Shown here one piece after another: positions 42,657 through 51,371 of a stretch of 64,000 bases of DNA; the first letter of the stretch is position 1; every line of letters begins with the position of its first letter. Made by a program: the position numbers and the translations under genes. The stretch comes from an uncultured Alphaproteobacteria bacterium (GTDB lineage Bacteria > Pseudomonadota > Alphaproteobacteria > HIMB59 > GCA-002718135), in the NCBI GenBank assembly GCA_902576125.1, contig CACGUF010000001.1:186001-250000 (forward strand). Reading direction: 5' to 3'. The notes under the pieces were generated by a model. It worked only from the letters and a program-made list of their open reading frames with translations. It was not told the DNA's origin and ran no database searches.

Positions 42657-43250
42657 ATGTTTACTGGAATAATTCAAAATTTAGGCAAAGTAATTAATTT
42701 TTCTAATAGTGAATTAGAAATTTCAACCCCTCTTAATCTAAGTGATTGTAATGTAGGTTCCTCTATTTGCTGTAATGGAGTTTGCTTAACTGCTACAAAC
42801 ATAGCTTCAAATGGAAATGAGTACCATTTTAAAGTTAACGTTGGTGAAGAAACTCAACTAAGAACAACATTTGATAAAAATTTGATTAATAAATCCATAC
42901 CCCTAAATTTAGAAAAATCTCTTAAAGTAGGAGATGAAATTTCAGGACATTTTGTCTACGGCCATATTGACAGAACAACTCAATTAATGAAAATAAATAA
43001 GCTGAAAAATAGTTGGGAGTTTGTTTTTGAAAATTTTTTGGATGAAGGTAAAAAGTATATAGCTGATAAAGCTTCAATAGCAATAAACGGTATTTCATTA
43101 ACTATAGCTAAGTCATCGAATGAATTTTTTTGTATCTCAGTCATTCCCCATACTTATGAAAATACTAATTTAAAATTTATAAAAGAAAATGATATGGTGA
43201 ATATTGAATTTGACTATTTAGCAAGATTTATAGATAGAGATAAAAAATAA
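42657..43250 (+). CDS. ribE: Riboflavin synthase alpha subunit
   Basis: This enzyme dismutates two lumazine molecules to riboflavin. The 197-residue protein has the two lumazine-binding repeats of the family. The first starts MFTGIIQNLGKV with CNGVCLTATNI, and the second has GHFVYGHIDRTTQL with AINGISLTIA. The order ribD-ribE-ribBA-ribH is a complete operon with 1- to 4-base overlaps. Confidence 0.95.
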   Translation: MFTGIIQNLGKVINFSNSELEISTPLNLSDCNVGSSICCNGVCLTATNIASNGNEYHFKVNVGEETQLRTTFDKNLINKSIPLNLEKSLKVGDEISGHFVYGHIDRTTQLMKINKLKNSWEFVFENFLDEGKKYIADKASIAINGISLTIAKSSNEFFCISVIPHTYENTNLKFIKENDMVNIEFDYLARFIDRDKK

Positions 43251-44353
43251 TGAATAATATTAACAACAAAATCAATATTTCTCCAATTGAAGAAATTATT
43301 GATGAAGCAAGAAATGGAAGAATGTATATTCTTGTAGATGATCCAAATAGAGAAAATGAGGGTGATCTTATAATTCCAGCACAAATGGCTACTCCAGATG
43401 CAATAAATTTTATGGCAAAGTATGGCAGAGGTCTTATATGTCTTTCAATGACTAAACAAAGAATTGAAGAATTGGAGCTACCTCTAATGAATCCAAATAA
43501 CCAAAAAAATGATTTAACAGCTTTTACAGTTTCAATTGAAGCTAAAGAAGGTGTTACAACTGGAATATCCGCTGCTGATCGCTCTCATACAATAACAGTA
43601 GCAATTAATCATAATAAAAATAAAGAAGACTTAGTTTATCCAGGTCACGTTTTTCCATTAATGGCTTGGGACGGTGGAGTTTTAGTTAGAGCAGGTCATA
43701 CTGAAGCTGCAGTAGACATTTCAAAGTTAGCAGGTTTAAACCCATCAGGAGTAATTTGTGAGATAATGAGTGATAATGGTGACATGGCAAGAATGCCTGA
43801 AATACTGGAATTTGCAAAATTTCATAATTTAAAAGTGGGAACAGTATCTGATTTAATAAAATATAGATTAAAATATAATAAAATAATTAAGCAACTTTCT
43901 GAACGTCCTTTTGAAAGTCAAATGGGTACGGAGTTTATATTAAAGATATTTGAAAATACGCTTTCTAATGAAAGACACTATGCGCTAGTTAAGAATATAA
44001 CTGAAGTAGATAATTTATATCCAGTAAGAATGCATAAACTTAATATTGAGAAAGATATCTTTGCAGAAAAAAACATTTTTGGTGATGAAATTAATCATTC
44101 ATTTGAAATAATTGAAAAGAATGGTTCTGGGGCAATAGTTTTAATAAATAGTGACATAGCACCTAATATTCTAAAAGCTTTTGACCAAAGAAAAAAACAA
44201 AATAATAAATTAGAACTTCGAGAATATGGAGTTGGAGCTCAAATTCTTAATGATATAGGAATTAAAAAAATAATATTACTTTCAAATTCAAATAAAAAAA
44301 TTATAGCTTTAGATGGTTTTGACATTGAAATTATTAAACAGCAAAAAATATGA
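43250..44353 (+). CDS. ribBA: 3,4-dihydroxy-2-butanone-4-phosphate synthase fused to a degenerate GTP cyclohydrolase II domain
   Basis: The N-terminal domain (1-210) is a complete DHBP synthase (DDPNRENEGDLIIPAQ, then GVTTGISAADRSHT and HVFPLMAWDGGVLVRAGHTEAAVD). The C-terminal domain (about 220-367) has the GTP cyclohydrolase II fold pattern, including REYGVGAQILNDIGIKKI. It lacks the zinc-binding cysteines: the expected CLTGDxxGSxRCDC region reads NIFGDEINHSFEIIEKN. It probably has no cyclohydrolase activity, as in RibBX-type proteins. A functional GTP cyclohydrolase II must then be encoded elsewhere. Confidence 0.92.
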   Translation: MNNINNKINISPIEEIIDEARNGRMYILVDDPNRENEGDLIIPAQMATPDAINFMAKYGRGLICLSMTKQRIEELELPLMNPNNQKNDLTAFTVSIEAKEGVTTGISAADRSHTITVAINHNKNKEDLVYPGHVFPLMAWDGGVLVRAGHTEAAVDISKLAGLNPSGVICEIMSDNGDMARMPEILEFAKFHNLKVGTVSDLIKYRLKYNKIIKQLSERPFESQMGTEFILKIFENTLSNERHYALVKNITEVDNLYPVRMHKLNIEKDIFAEKNIFGDEINHSFEIIEKNGSGAIVLINSDIAPNILKAFDQRKKQNNKLELREYGVGAQILNDIGIKKIILLSNSNKKIIALDGFDIEIIKQQKI

Positions 44354-44748
44354 AAAATAAAGTTTTAATTGTAAACTCTAACTATTACAAAAATATAAGT
44401 GAAAATTTATTACAAGGAGCTTCAGAAGAATTAAAAAAAAATAATTTTCAATATGATGTATTAACCGCACCTGGATGTTTTGAAATACCTTATTTAATAT
44501 CGAAAAATATTAATGAATATATGGGTTTCATTGCATTGGGATGTGTTATCAGAGGTGAGACTTATCATTTTAATTTAATTGCTAATGAATGTGCAAGAAA
44601 AATTATTGACATTTCTAATAACTCATTGAAGCCTATAGGTTTTGGAGTTTTAACTTGTGAAAATATAAACCAAGCAATAGAAAGAAGTGATATTACAAAA
44701 AAAAATAAAGGAAAAGAAGCGGCAAATGCATGTATTAAGCTTCTATAA
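44350..44748 (+). CDS. ribH: 6,7-dimethyl-8-ribityllumazine synthase
   Basis: RibH condenses the pyrimidine intermediate with DHBP to form lumazine. The 132-residue protein is short for the family but has all key segments: APGCFEIPYLI, ALGCVIRGETYHFNLIANE with the catalytic histidine, GFGVLTCENINQAIER and NKGKEAANA. It overlaps ribBA by 4 bases and is 5 bases before nusB. Confidence 0.95.
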   Translation: MKNKVLIVNSNYYKNISENLLQGASEELKKNNFQYDVLTAPGCFEIPYLISKNINEYMGFIALGCVIRGETYHFNLIANECARKIIDISNNSLKPIGFGVLTCENINQAIERSDITKKNKGKEAANACIKLL

Positions 44749-44753
44749 AAAAA

Positions 44754-45218
44754 ATGCAAAACCAAATTAAGACTCAAACTAGGCTTGCATTTATACAGTT
44801 TATATTTTCCTCTTTATTTACCAACTCTTCTGTTGAAGAAACTACTTCTGATTTTGAAAACTATTTTTATAAGTTATCAGTCTCATCAATAGAACAAAAA
44901 AAAGAAACTCCAATAAATTTTAATAAGAATTATTTTAAAAAACTAACAAAAAACTATGATGAATTTGTTAAAAATAATAATATTGAAGCAATAATTAATT
45001 CTATTATAAAATTTGAAAGAAATTATGAAAATTGGGATCATATTAATAAATCAATAATATTATCTATTTTATCTGAACTGGAAATTACAAAAAAAGAAAA
45101 GGTTAAAACTTTATTGAATGATTATATAAATATTTCAAAAATGTTTGTGCCCAAAAAAGATCTTAGTATGATTAATGCAATAACAGATAAATATTTAAGT
45201 GATAGAAAAATTTTATAA
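44754..45218 (+). CDS. nusB: Transcription antitermination factor NusB
   Basis: NusB binds boxA RNA with NusE (S10) and supports rRNA antitermination. The 154-residue all-helical protein begins with the family pattern QTRLAFIQFIFSSLF and ends with LLNDYINISKMFVPKKDLSMINAITDKY. Its divergence is fairly high, but the ribH-nusB-thiL order is diagnostic. The thiL GTG start lies 20 bases inside its 3' end. Confidence 0.9.
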   Translation: MQNQIKTQTRLAFIQFIFSSLFTNSSVEETTSDFENYFYKLSVSSIEQKKETPINFNKNYFKKLTKNYDEFVKNNNIEAIINSIIKFERNYENWDHINKSIILSILSELEITKKEKVKTLLNDYINISKMFVPKKDLSMINAITDKYLSDRKIL

Positions 45219-46188
45219 TTATAAATTATCTGAAAAAAAAATTATAAATAATTTTTTAAAAAAACTTAATTTTAAAAAAACTGGAACATTTAATTTTGAA
45301 AATGATGCTGCATATTTGAATATTTCAAAAAATAACAAAATTGTTGTTACAACAGATACAATTATTGAAAATATTGATTTTTTTCCAAAAGACCCACCTG
45401 AATCAATCGCACAAAAAATTATATGTGTAAATCTTTCAGATATATCTGCAATGGGTGCTGTACCAAAAGCTTATACTTTGAATTTATCTATTAATTCGAA
45501 AATTAATGATGTTTGGTTAAAAAAATTTACTGATAGATTAAGCAAACTACAAAAAAAATATAATATTTATCTTCTTGGAGGAGATATTTCTTATTCTAAA
45601 GAAATTAGCTTAACTATGACTTGCTTTGGGGAAGCCAAATTAAAGAATATTATTTCTCAAAAAAATTGTTATCTAGGAGATGATGTTTGGGTAACAGGTA
45701 ATTTAGGTAACTCATACTTGGGATACCTAGCTTTTAAAAATACTAAAATTAATATTGAAAAAAAGTATATAAAGAGTTTTAAAAATAAATATTTATTCCC
45801 TGAGCCTTGTATGTTTGGTTCTAAGGCTTATAGATATATTAATTCAGCTATAGATATTTCCGATGGCTTTTATGGAGATTTATCTAAAATTCTTAATGGA
45901 AAATTTGGTGCAAGCATAGATACAAAATTATTACCTCTAAGATCTGAGGTAAAAAAAATTTTGGATGAAAATTCTTCAATAATTAAATTAAATGATATTT
46001 TAAGCTGGGGAGATGATTATGAGCTAATATTTACTGCATTTAAAAAAAATAGAAAAAAATTAATAAACTTTTCAAAAAAACATAAATTCAAGATATCACT
46101 AGTTGGATTTATTTTGAAGAAACCTGGTATTTTTAATGATTCTATGAAGCGTATTAAAAATATAAGTAGTTTTGATCATTTTTTCTAA
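45199..46188 (+). CDS. thiL: Thiamine-monophosphate kinase
   Basis: ThiL phosphorylates thiamine monophosphate to the active cofactor. The 329-residue protein has the TTDTIIENIDFFP segment (usually TTDxLVEGVHF), CVNLSDISAMGAVP near residue 77, LLGGDISYSKEIS near 129, VTGNLGNS near 165, and the C-terminal SWGDDYELIFTA. The first acidic motif is weaker than usual (ENDAAYL). The start is GTG 45199, overlapping nusB by 20 bases. A thiamine ABC permease (thiP) is at the end of the window, so the cell may rely on uptake plus this kinase. Confidence 0.92.
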   Translation: MIEKFYNYKLSEKKIINNFLKKLNFKKTGTFNFENDAAYLNISKNNKIVVTTDTIIENIDFFPKDPPESIAQKIICVNLSDISAMGAVPKAYTLNLSINSKINDVWLKKFTDRLSKLQKKYNIYLLGGDISYSKEISLTMTCFGEAKLKNIISQKNCYLGDDVWVTGNLGNSYLGYLAFKNTKINIEKKYIKSFKNKYLFPEPCMFGSKAYRYINSAIDISDGFYGDLSKILNGKFGASIDTKLLPLRSEVKKILDENSSIIKLNDILSWGDDYELIFTAFKKNRKKLINFSKKHKFKISLVGFILKKPGIFNDSMKRIKNISSFDHFF

Positions 46189-46191
46189 AAT

Positions 46192-46240
46192 CTTGATTTT
46201 TCCTAGACTTTCTGACATATGACCAAAAAAAATCAAGGAG
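46192..46240 (+). promoter_or_regulatory. Inverted repeat overlapping the hppA ribosome-binding site
   Basis: CTTGATTTTT (46192-46201) is perfectly complementary to AAAAATCAAG (46228-46237), separated by 26 bases. The right arm covers the first bases of the Shine-Dalgarno AAGGAG (46235-46240), which lies 10 bases before the hppA ATG. If both arms are in the transcript, the hairpin could mask the ribosome-binding site. Whether the transcript includes the left arm is unknown. Confidence 0.45.
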
Positions 46241-46250
46241 ATAACCCACA

Positions 46251-48347
46251 ATGACAACAATGCAAATCTTTATACTATTATGTGGTTTAGCCGCTGTTTT
46301 ATACGGCTTGATTACATCAAGACAAATTTTATCACTAAGCACTGGAAATGAAAAAATGACTACTATCGCCGGTGCAATTCAAGAAGGCGCAAGAGCTTAT
46401 TTAAACAGACAATATATGACTATTGGAATAGTTGGTATTGTTATTTTTGTTCTAATTTGGTTTGTGTTTGGTCTCGCTTCAGGTGTGGGCTTCCTAATTG
46501 GTGCAATTTTTTCAGGTGCTGCAGGATATGTGGGAATGAATATTTCTGTTAGATCAAATGTAAGAACAACACAAGCTGCAAGTTCAAGTTTAGCGGAAGG
46601 CTTATCTGTGTCATTTAAAGCTGGTGCTGTAACTGGTATGTTAGTTGCTGGTTTTGCTTTATTATCAATAGCGCTGTATTATTTTGTCCTTGATAATTCT
46701 GGCTTATTCCCTGGTAGAGAAATAGTAGCTCCATTAGTTTCATTAGGTTTTGGAGCTTCACTAATCTCAATTTTTGCTAGATTAGGGGGTGGTATATTTA
46801 CTAAAGGTGCAGATGTTGGAGCTGATCTGGTTGGAAAGGTAGAAGCAGGTATTCCAGAAGATGATCCAAGAAATCCAGCAGTTATAGCTGATAATGTTGG
46901 TGATAATGTTGGTGATTGCGCAGGTATGGCTGCAGATTTGTTTGAAACCTATGTAGTTACAGTAGTTGCAACAATGGTGCTATCTTCTATATTTTTTTCA
47001 GATCTTTCTTCTATGATGATGTATCCTCTAGCTATTGCTGGCGTTTGCACTCTTGCAAGTATTGTGGGCACTTATTTTGTAAAGTTAGGTAAAAGTCAAA
47101 ATATTATGGCAGCTTTATACAAAGGATTTGCTGTCTCTGCAGTTTTATCAGCAATACTTTTATACTTTATTACTGATCATGTTATTGGCTTAAGTTCTAT
47201 ATTTTCTGTTGATGACAAAACTTTTTCTGGAATGTCCCTATTTTATTGTGGTTTATTGGGATTAATAATTACTGGATTAATTATTTGGGTCACCGAATAT
47301 TATACAGGTACAAATTATAGACCTGTGCAAAGTATTGCTCAAGCATCGACTACTGGGCACGGAACAAACGTTATTCAAGGTCTCGCAATTAGTTTAGAAG
47401 CAACTGCACTTCCTGCAATAATAATTGTTGCAGGTATAATAATTACTCATTCAATAGCTGGATTATTTGGGATAGCGATAGCTGTTACAACTATGTTAGC
47501 TTTAGCGGGTATGGTTGTAGCACTTGATGCTTATGGTCCGGTTACAGATAATGCTGGTGGAATTGCAGAAATGTCTGAATTAGATGAAAATGTTAGAAAA
47601 ACTACAGACGCACTTGATTCTGTTGGTAACACAACAAAAGCCGTTACTAAGGGTTATGCAATTGGATCTGCAGGTTTAGGAGCATTAGTTTTATTTGCTG
47701 CTTACACAGAAGATTTAGAGCATTTTGCCAAAGATCCTAACAGTGCACTTTATGGTATAGATGTATCATTTGATTTATCAAACCCTTATGTAGTTGTGGG
47801 ATTACTAATCGGTGGTTTGCTACCTTTTCTTTTTGGAGCAATGAGTATGACCGCAGTTGGACGTGCTGCTGGATCAGTTGTTGTAGAAGTTAGAAGACAG
47901 TTCAAAGATATTCCAGGAATAATGGAAGGAACAGGTAAACCTGAGTATGGTAAATGTGTAGATATTTTAACAAAATCTGCAATTAGAGAAATGATCATTC
48001 CTTCTATGTTACCTGTATTATCACCTATAATTGTTTATTTTGTTATACTATTAATTGCTGGTCAATCTGCAGCTCTTTCTTGCTTGGGAGCATTGCTATT
48101 AGGTGTAATTATAACTGGACTTTTTGTTGCAATCAGCATGACTGCAGGTGGTGGTGCTTGGGATAATGCAAAAAAATACATTGAAGATGGAAATCATGGA
48201 GGTAAAGGCAGTGAAGCTCACAAAGCTGCAGTTACTGGAGATACTGTAGGTGATCCATATAAAGATACAGCTGGACCAGCAGTAAATCCAATGATTAAAA
48301 TTACAAATATTGTTGCTTTATTATTATTAGCTTCAATAGCAATTTAA
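46251..48347 (+). CDS. hppA: K+-independent membrane H+-translocating pyrophosphatase
   Basis: This 698-residue integral membrane enzyme, with about 16 spans, hydrolyses pyrophosphate to pump protons. The substrate-site motifs are [20 protein letters not shown] and [18 protein letters not shown]; the C-terminal site shows [10 protein letters not shown] and [16 protein letters not shown]463 in [17 protein letters not shown] marks the K+-independent class (K+-dependent forms have Ala there). It salvages energy from PPi released by biosynthesis. A strong ribosome-binding site precedes it. In other alphaproteobacteria it also lies between thiL and the bamE locus. Confidence 0.97.
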   Translation: MTTMQIFILLCGLAAVLYGLITSRQILSLSTGNEKMTTIAGAIQEGARAYLNRQYMTIGIVGIVIFVLIWFVFGLASGVGFLIGAIFSGAAGYVGMNISVRSNVRTTQAASSSLAEGLSVSFKAGAVTGMLVAGFALLSIALYYFVLDNSGLFPGREIVAPLVSLGFGASLISIFARLGGGIFTKGADVGADLVGKVEAGIPEDDPRNPAVIADNVGDNVGDCAGMAADLFETYVVTVVATMVLSSIFFSDLSSMMMYPLAIAGVCTLASIVGTYFVKLGKSQNIMAALYKGFAVSAVLSAILLYFITDHVIGLSSIFSVDDKTFSGMSLFYCGLLGLIITGLIIWVTEYYTGTNYRPVQSIAQASTTGHGTNVIQGLAISLEATALPAIIIVAGIIITHSIAGLFGIAIAVTTMLALAGMVVALDAYGPVTDNAGGIAEMSELDENVRKTTDALDSVGNTTKAVTKGYAIGSAGLGALVLFAAYTEDLEHFAKDPNSALYGIDVSFDLSNPYVVVGLLIGGLLPFLFGAMSMTAVGRAAGSVVVEVRRQFKDIPGIMEGTGKPEYGKCVDILTKSAIREMIIPSMLPVLSPIIVYFVILLIAGQSAALSCLGALLLGVIITGLFVAISMTAGGGAWDNAKKYIEDGNHGGKGSEAHKAAVTGDTVGDPYKDTAGPAVNPMIKITNIVALLLLASIAI

Positions 48348-48351
48348 ATTA

Positions 48352-48789
48352 TTAATTTGTGTTAGGGACTTTTTGAGTCCCTACACCTCCAAATATTTTC
48401 TCAATTAATCCTCTTTTAATAATATTATTCTCTGTTTTCATTTTATTTATTTTACTTTTTTGAACTTCATTTAAATTTAAAACTTTTTTTTCTATTACAT
48501 TGTTATTTTGATCAAATCCAAATACAAATAAATAACTATATTCATTTTTTTTGGAAAAAAAGTTATTCTCTTTAATTTTTTCAGAATAATAAAAAAATTT
48601 ATTTTCAATAGGATCAATAAAGCTGGGTTGGCCGAAAGTTTCTATTAGATTAATTTTATTGGAAATGTTTAAATTTTCTATATTTTCTTGATTAATTATT
48701 TTACCAGAATAAATAATTTTAGGTTCTGAGCAACTTGTTATTGCAAAGATTAAATTAAGTAATAAAAATAATTTGAATAGTCTTTTCAT
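48352..48789 (-). CDS. bamE: BamE/OmlA-family outer-membrane lipoprotein
   Basis: The 145-residue protein has a lipoprotein signal with lipobox ITSC (cysteine near residue 20). It contains the pattern INLIETFGQPSFIDP followed by aromatic strand residues (KFFYYSEK), typical of the SmpA/OmlA/BamE domain. BamE belongs to the outer-membrane beta-barrel assembly machine. The gene converges on hppA and is back-to-back with the cytochrome bc1 chaperone gene; the two start codons abut with no base between them (CATATG). Confidence 0.82.
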   Translation of the reverse strand: MKRLFKLFLLLNLIFAITSCSEPKIIYSGKIINQENIENLNISNKINLIETFGQPSFIDPIENKFFYYSEKIKENNFFSKKNEYSYLFVFGFDQNNNVIEKKVLNLNEVQKSKINKMKTENNIIKRGLIEKIFGGVGTQKVPNTN

Positions 48790-49275
48790 ATGTTTTTAAA
48801 GTATTTTAATATAAAAAAAAATAATAACAAAAATCAAACATTATCTATTTATCAAGAAATAGTTAATCACTCAAATCATTTTATTAAAAATAGCTTAAAT
48901 GACAGACATTATAACTTTAATGAAATTTTTGAGATATTTTCTATCGTAATTATTTTTTATTTAAAAAAACTAAAAGACAAAAATACTCAAGAAAGTAGAG
49001 AAATAAGTCAAATAATTATTGATAGCTTTGTTAATGACTTAGATCAACATTTTAGAGAACAAGGTATAGGTGATATGTCAATTGGAAAATATGTTAAAAA
49101 GCATGTAAAAAAATTCTATTATAGATTAAAGATTTTGGACAAAGTTTTAAAAGAAAACAAAGATACTAAATTTAATGATTATTTAGTTAAGTTTGGAATT
49201 ATAAATTTAGGAGATAATAATAAATTAAGTAAGGAGCTTAATTATTTATATAATGAAATACTTATTGATAAATAG
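48790..49275 (+). CDS. Ubiquinol-cytochrome c chaperone family protein (Cbp3-like)
   Basis: The 161-residue protein matches the Ubiq_cyt_C_chap family. The diagnostic central segment is DLDQHFREQGIGDMSIGKYVKKHVKKFYYRL, in which GDMSIGK and the paired lysines are conserved. Mitochondrial Cbp3 assists cytochrome b synthesis and assembly into the bc1 complex; a similar role is presumed here. It starts at the base directly after the divergent bamE start codon. In other alphaproteobacteria it is followed by a DUF177 (YceD) gene, which is missing here. Confidence 0.88.
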   Translation: MFLKYFNIKKNNNKNQTLSIYQEIVNHSNHFIKNSLNDRHYNFNEIFEIFSIVIIFYLKKLKDKNTQESREISQIIIDSFVNDLDQHFREQGIGDMSIGKYVKKHVKKFYYRLKILDKVLKENKDTKFNDYLVKFGIINLGDNNKLSKELNYLYNEILIDK

Positions 49276-49344
49276 TTATAAATTGGCTGAAAAATTGTTA
49301 TTTTTCTTGCAATATGTCTAAATAAGTCTAATTGATCTATTTAA

Positions 49345-49536
49345 ATGGCAGTACCAAAAAGAAAAACTTCACCCTCAAAAAGAAATATGAGAAGGTCACA
49401 TGACTCATTAGTTATGCTCAACATAGTTGAAGATAAGGATTCAGGCGAACCTAGACTATCTCATATAATAGATAAATCTACTGGCATGTATAATGGTCGT
49501 CAAATTTTAAAACAAAAAACAAAATCTAAAGCCTAA
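49345..49536 (+). CDS. rpmF: 50S ribosomal protein L32
   Basis: This is a 63-residue basic ribosomal protein with the invariant N-terminus [20 protein letters not shown] and the C-terminal [10 protein letters not shown] pattern. It is the cysteine-free type of L32, without a zinc site. It stands 69 bp after the chaperone gene and 5 bp before plsX, the conserved rpmF-plsX pairing that links ribosome and lipid synthesis. Confidence 0.97.
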   Translation: MAVPKRKTSPSKRNMRRSHDSLVMLNIVEDKDSGEPRLSHIIDKSTGMYNGRQILKQKTKSKA

Positions 49537-49541
49537 ATTTA

Positions 49542-50555
49542 ATGTCCAATAGACAACTGACTATTGCAATAGATGCAATGGGTGGTGAAAATTCACCTTT
49601 TAAGACACTCAAAGGATCTGAGATTTATTCATTAAAACACAAAAATACAAAATTAATATTTTTTGGCGTTAAAGAAAAGATTATTGAAGTAATAGAAGCA
49701 AACAAGCTTAATATAACCAATTATGATATTATAGATTGTTGTGATAATGTTTCAGATGAAGATAAACCAAATACAATTCTTAGATCCAGAAAAGATAGCA
49801 GTATTTATAAGGGATTAAAATTTGTTAAGGATAATCAAAACTCTGGTTTTGTTTCTGCGGGTAATACAGCAGCTTTAATGATTTTATCCAGACTAATTTT
49901 AGGTATGATACCAGGAATAGATAGACCAGCTATTTGTTCTGATATACCAAATAAAAAATCATTTTCATTAATGTTAGATTTGGGAGCGAATGTTTTAGTT
50001 GACTCCTCAAATTTATTCCAGTTTGCGCTTATGGGCGTTGCATATTTTTCAATTATTGATCCAAAAAGAATTCCTAAAATTGGTATAATTAATATTGGAA
50101 CAGAAAATAATAAAGGATTAGAATTTTTACAAGAAGCTCATGATTTAATATCTAATAGTTTTTTAAAAAAAAATTTTATAGGTTTTGTAGAGCCAAATAA
50201 TATAACATCTGGAGAATGTGATATAATACTATCTGATGGCTATACTGGTAATATTATATTAAAAACTGCTGAAGGTTTATCTGAATTTATTACATCTAAT
50301 TTAAGAGATATATTTAAAAAATCTTTTAAAAATAAAATCGCATTTAAATTATTAGAAAATGATTTAAAAATTTTTAAGGATAAAATAAATCCTGAAAAAT
50401 ACAATGGTGCTACTTTAATAGGATTAAATGGTATTTCTGTAAAAAGTCATGGAAGTGCTTCCCCTTATGCTTTTAGTTGTGCTATTAAAAAATGTTTTAA
50501 TTTTATTGATAATAATTTAAATCAAAAAATAATTCATAATTTTAAAGATTTATGA
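49542..50555 (+). CDS. plsX: Phosphate acyltransferase PlsX
   Basis: PlsX converts acyl-ACP to acyl-phosphate, the donor used by PlsY (16648). The 337-residue protein begins with LTIAIDAMGGENSPF. It has SGFVSAGNTAALM near residue 103, CDIILSDGYTGNIILKTAEG near residue 227, and the C-terminal LNGISVKSHGSASPYAF. It overlaps ihfA by 4 bases. The fabH gene that normally lies between plsX and ihfA is absent. Confidence 0.97.
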   Translation: MSNRQLTIAIDAMGGENSPFKTLKGSEIYSLKHKNTKLIFFGVKEKIIEVIEANKLNITNYDIIDCCDNVSDEDKPNTILRSRKDSSIYKGLKFVKDNQNSGFVSAGNTAALMILSRLILGMIPGIDRPAICSDIPNKKSFSLMLDLGANVLVDSSNLFQFALMGVAYFSIIDPKRIPKIGIINIGTENNKGLEFLQEAHDLISNSFLKKNFIGFVEPNNITSGECDIILSDGYTGNIILKTAEGLSEFITSNLRDIFKKSFKNKIAFKLLENDLKIFKDKINPEKYNGATLIGLNGISVKSHGSASPYAFSCAIKKCFNFIDNNLNQKIIHNFKDL

Positions 50556-50860
50556 CCAATTTAAACAATATAACTAGATTTCATATTGCAGATTCGATTC
50601 ATAATGAGTTTGGTCTACCAAAAAAAGACTGTATTGAGCTTGTTAGTGATATTATTGATATTATAGTTGAAGGATTGCAAAATTCTGGCAAAGTTAAAAT
50701 ACATAATTTTGGAACATTTATTATTAAAAATAAAAAAAGTAGAATTGGAAGAAACCCAAAAACAAAAGAAGAGTTTGTGATTGGTGAGAGAAAAGTTATA
50801 TCTTTTAAGCCAAGCAAAAATGTTCTAAGATATCTAAACTCGATTAATGCAAAAGAATAA
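50552..50860 (+). CDS. ihfA: Integration host factor subunit alpha
   Basis: IHF is a sequence-specific DNA-bending heterodimer. The 102-residue protein has the IHF/HU fold pattern: a helical start (TRFHIADSIHNEFGLPKKD), then VKIHNFGTFIIKNKKSRIGRNPKTKEEF, containing the proline-tipped beta arm, and ISFKPSKNVLRYLN. The alpha-subunit assignment follows from its position after plsX and before the MerR gene. It overlaps both neighbours (4 and 14 bases). Confidence 0.92.
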   Translation: MTNLNNITRFHIADSIHNEFGLPKKDCIELVSDIIDIIVEGLQNSGKVKIHNFGTFIIKNKKSRIGRNPKTKEEFVIGERKVISFKPSKNVLRYLNSINAKE

Positions 50861-51239
50861 ACAATATTATAATATTAAAGAAGTATCTAAAATCCTAAAT
50901 CTCAAGGAGCATGTTATTAGACACTGGGATTCTGTTGATCCTAAGACAAATAAATTAAGAATAGACGGTTTATCAATTAGAACAAAAGGAGGGACAAGAT
51001 ATTTTAATCAAAATCATATAAAAAAATTATTAAACATTAAAAATATTTTATTTGAAGAGGGAAAGCATAATTATTCACTTGATTTAGTTAAGAAGATTAT
51101 TTCTTCAAAGACACTAGAAAAAAAAATTAGTACTGATAATAATTATGCAAATCAAATTAAAAAAATTGACTTAAATTACAATAATCAGCAAAAATTAAAA
51201 AAAGTTGTAAACAAACTGCAAAGATTACTTTCTGATTAA
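50847..51239 (+). CDS. MerR-family transcriptional regulator
   Basis: The 130-residue protein has an N-terminal winged helix of the MerR type: YYNIKEVSKILNLKEHVIRHWDS, then GGTRYFNQNHIKKLLNIK, with a short helical C-terminus. There is no cysteine cluster for metal sensing. A MerR gene directly after ihfA is conserved in alphaproteobacteria, where its role is poorly known. It overlaps ihfA by 14 bases and is the last gene before proteorhodopsin. Confidence 0.9.
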   Translation: MQKNKQYYNIKEVSKILNLKEHVIRHWDSVDPKTNKLRIDGLSIRTKGGTRYFNQNHIKKLLNIKNILFEEGKHNYSLDLVKKIISSKTLEKKISTDNNYANQIKKIDLNYNNQQKLKKVVNKLQRLLSD

Positions 51240-51284
51240 ATTATCCATATATTTCAAGTATTTAAGATATCTAATTCAATAGAT

Positions 51285-51313
51285 TTTTCATTATTATTCT
51301 TAATTTTTACTAT
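51285..51313 (+). promoter_or_regulatory. Putative promoter of the proteorhodopsin gene
   Basis: TTTTCA (51285-51290) and TACTAT (51308-51313) are 17 bp apart in the 132-bp gap before proteorhodopsin. The predicted leader is about 50 bases and ends in a good ribosome-binding site, AAGGAG (51357-51362), 9 bases before the ATG. Hexamer matches are only 4 of 6 each. Confidence 0.3.
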
Positions 51314-51371
51314 TTAAAAATGTTTTTTTTTGCTTATAAAAGCAATCATAAAAAACAAGGAGTATTTTTTT

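Noticed and set aside
48361-48386. Hairpin TAGGGACT / AGTCCCTA as a terminator for hppA
   Set aside because: No T tract follows on either strand and it lies within the 3' coding end of bamE, so the repeat may be incidental to coding.
51330-51371. An earlier start for proteorhodopsin with 14 extra residues
   Set aside because: AAGGAG is placed for ATG 51372, and the extra residues (LIKAIIKNKEYFF) do not look like a signal peptide.
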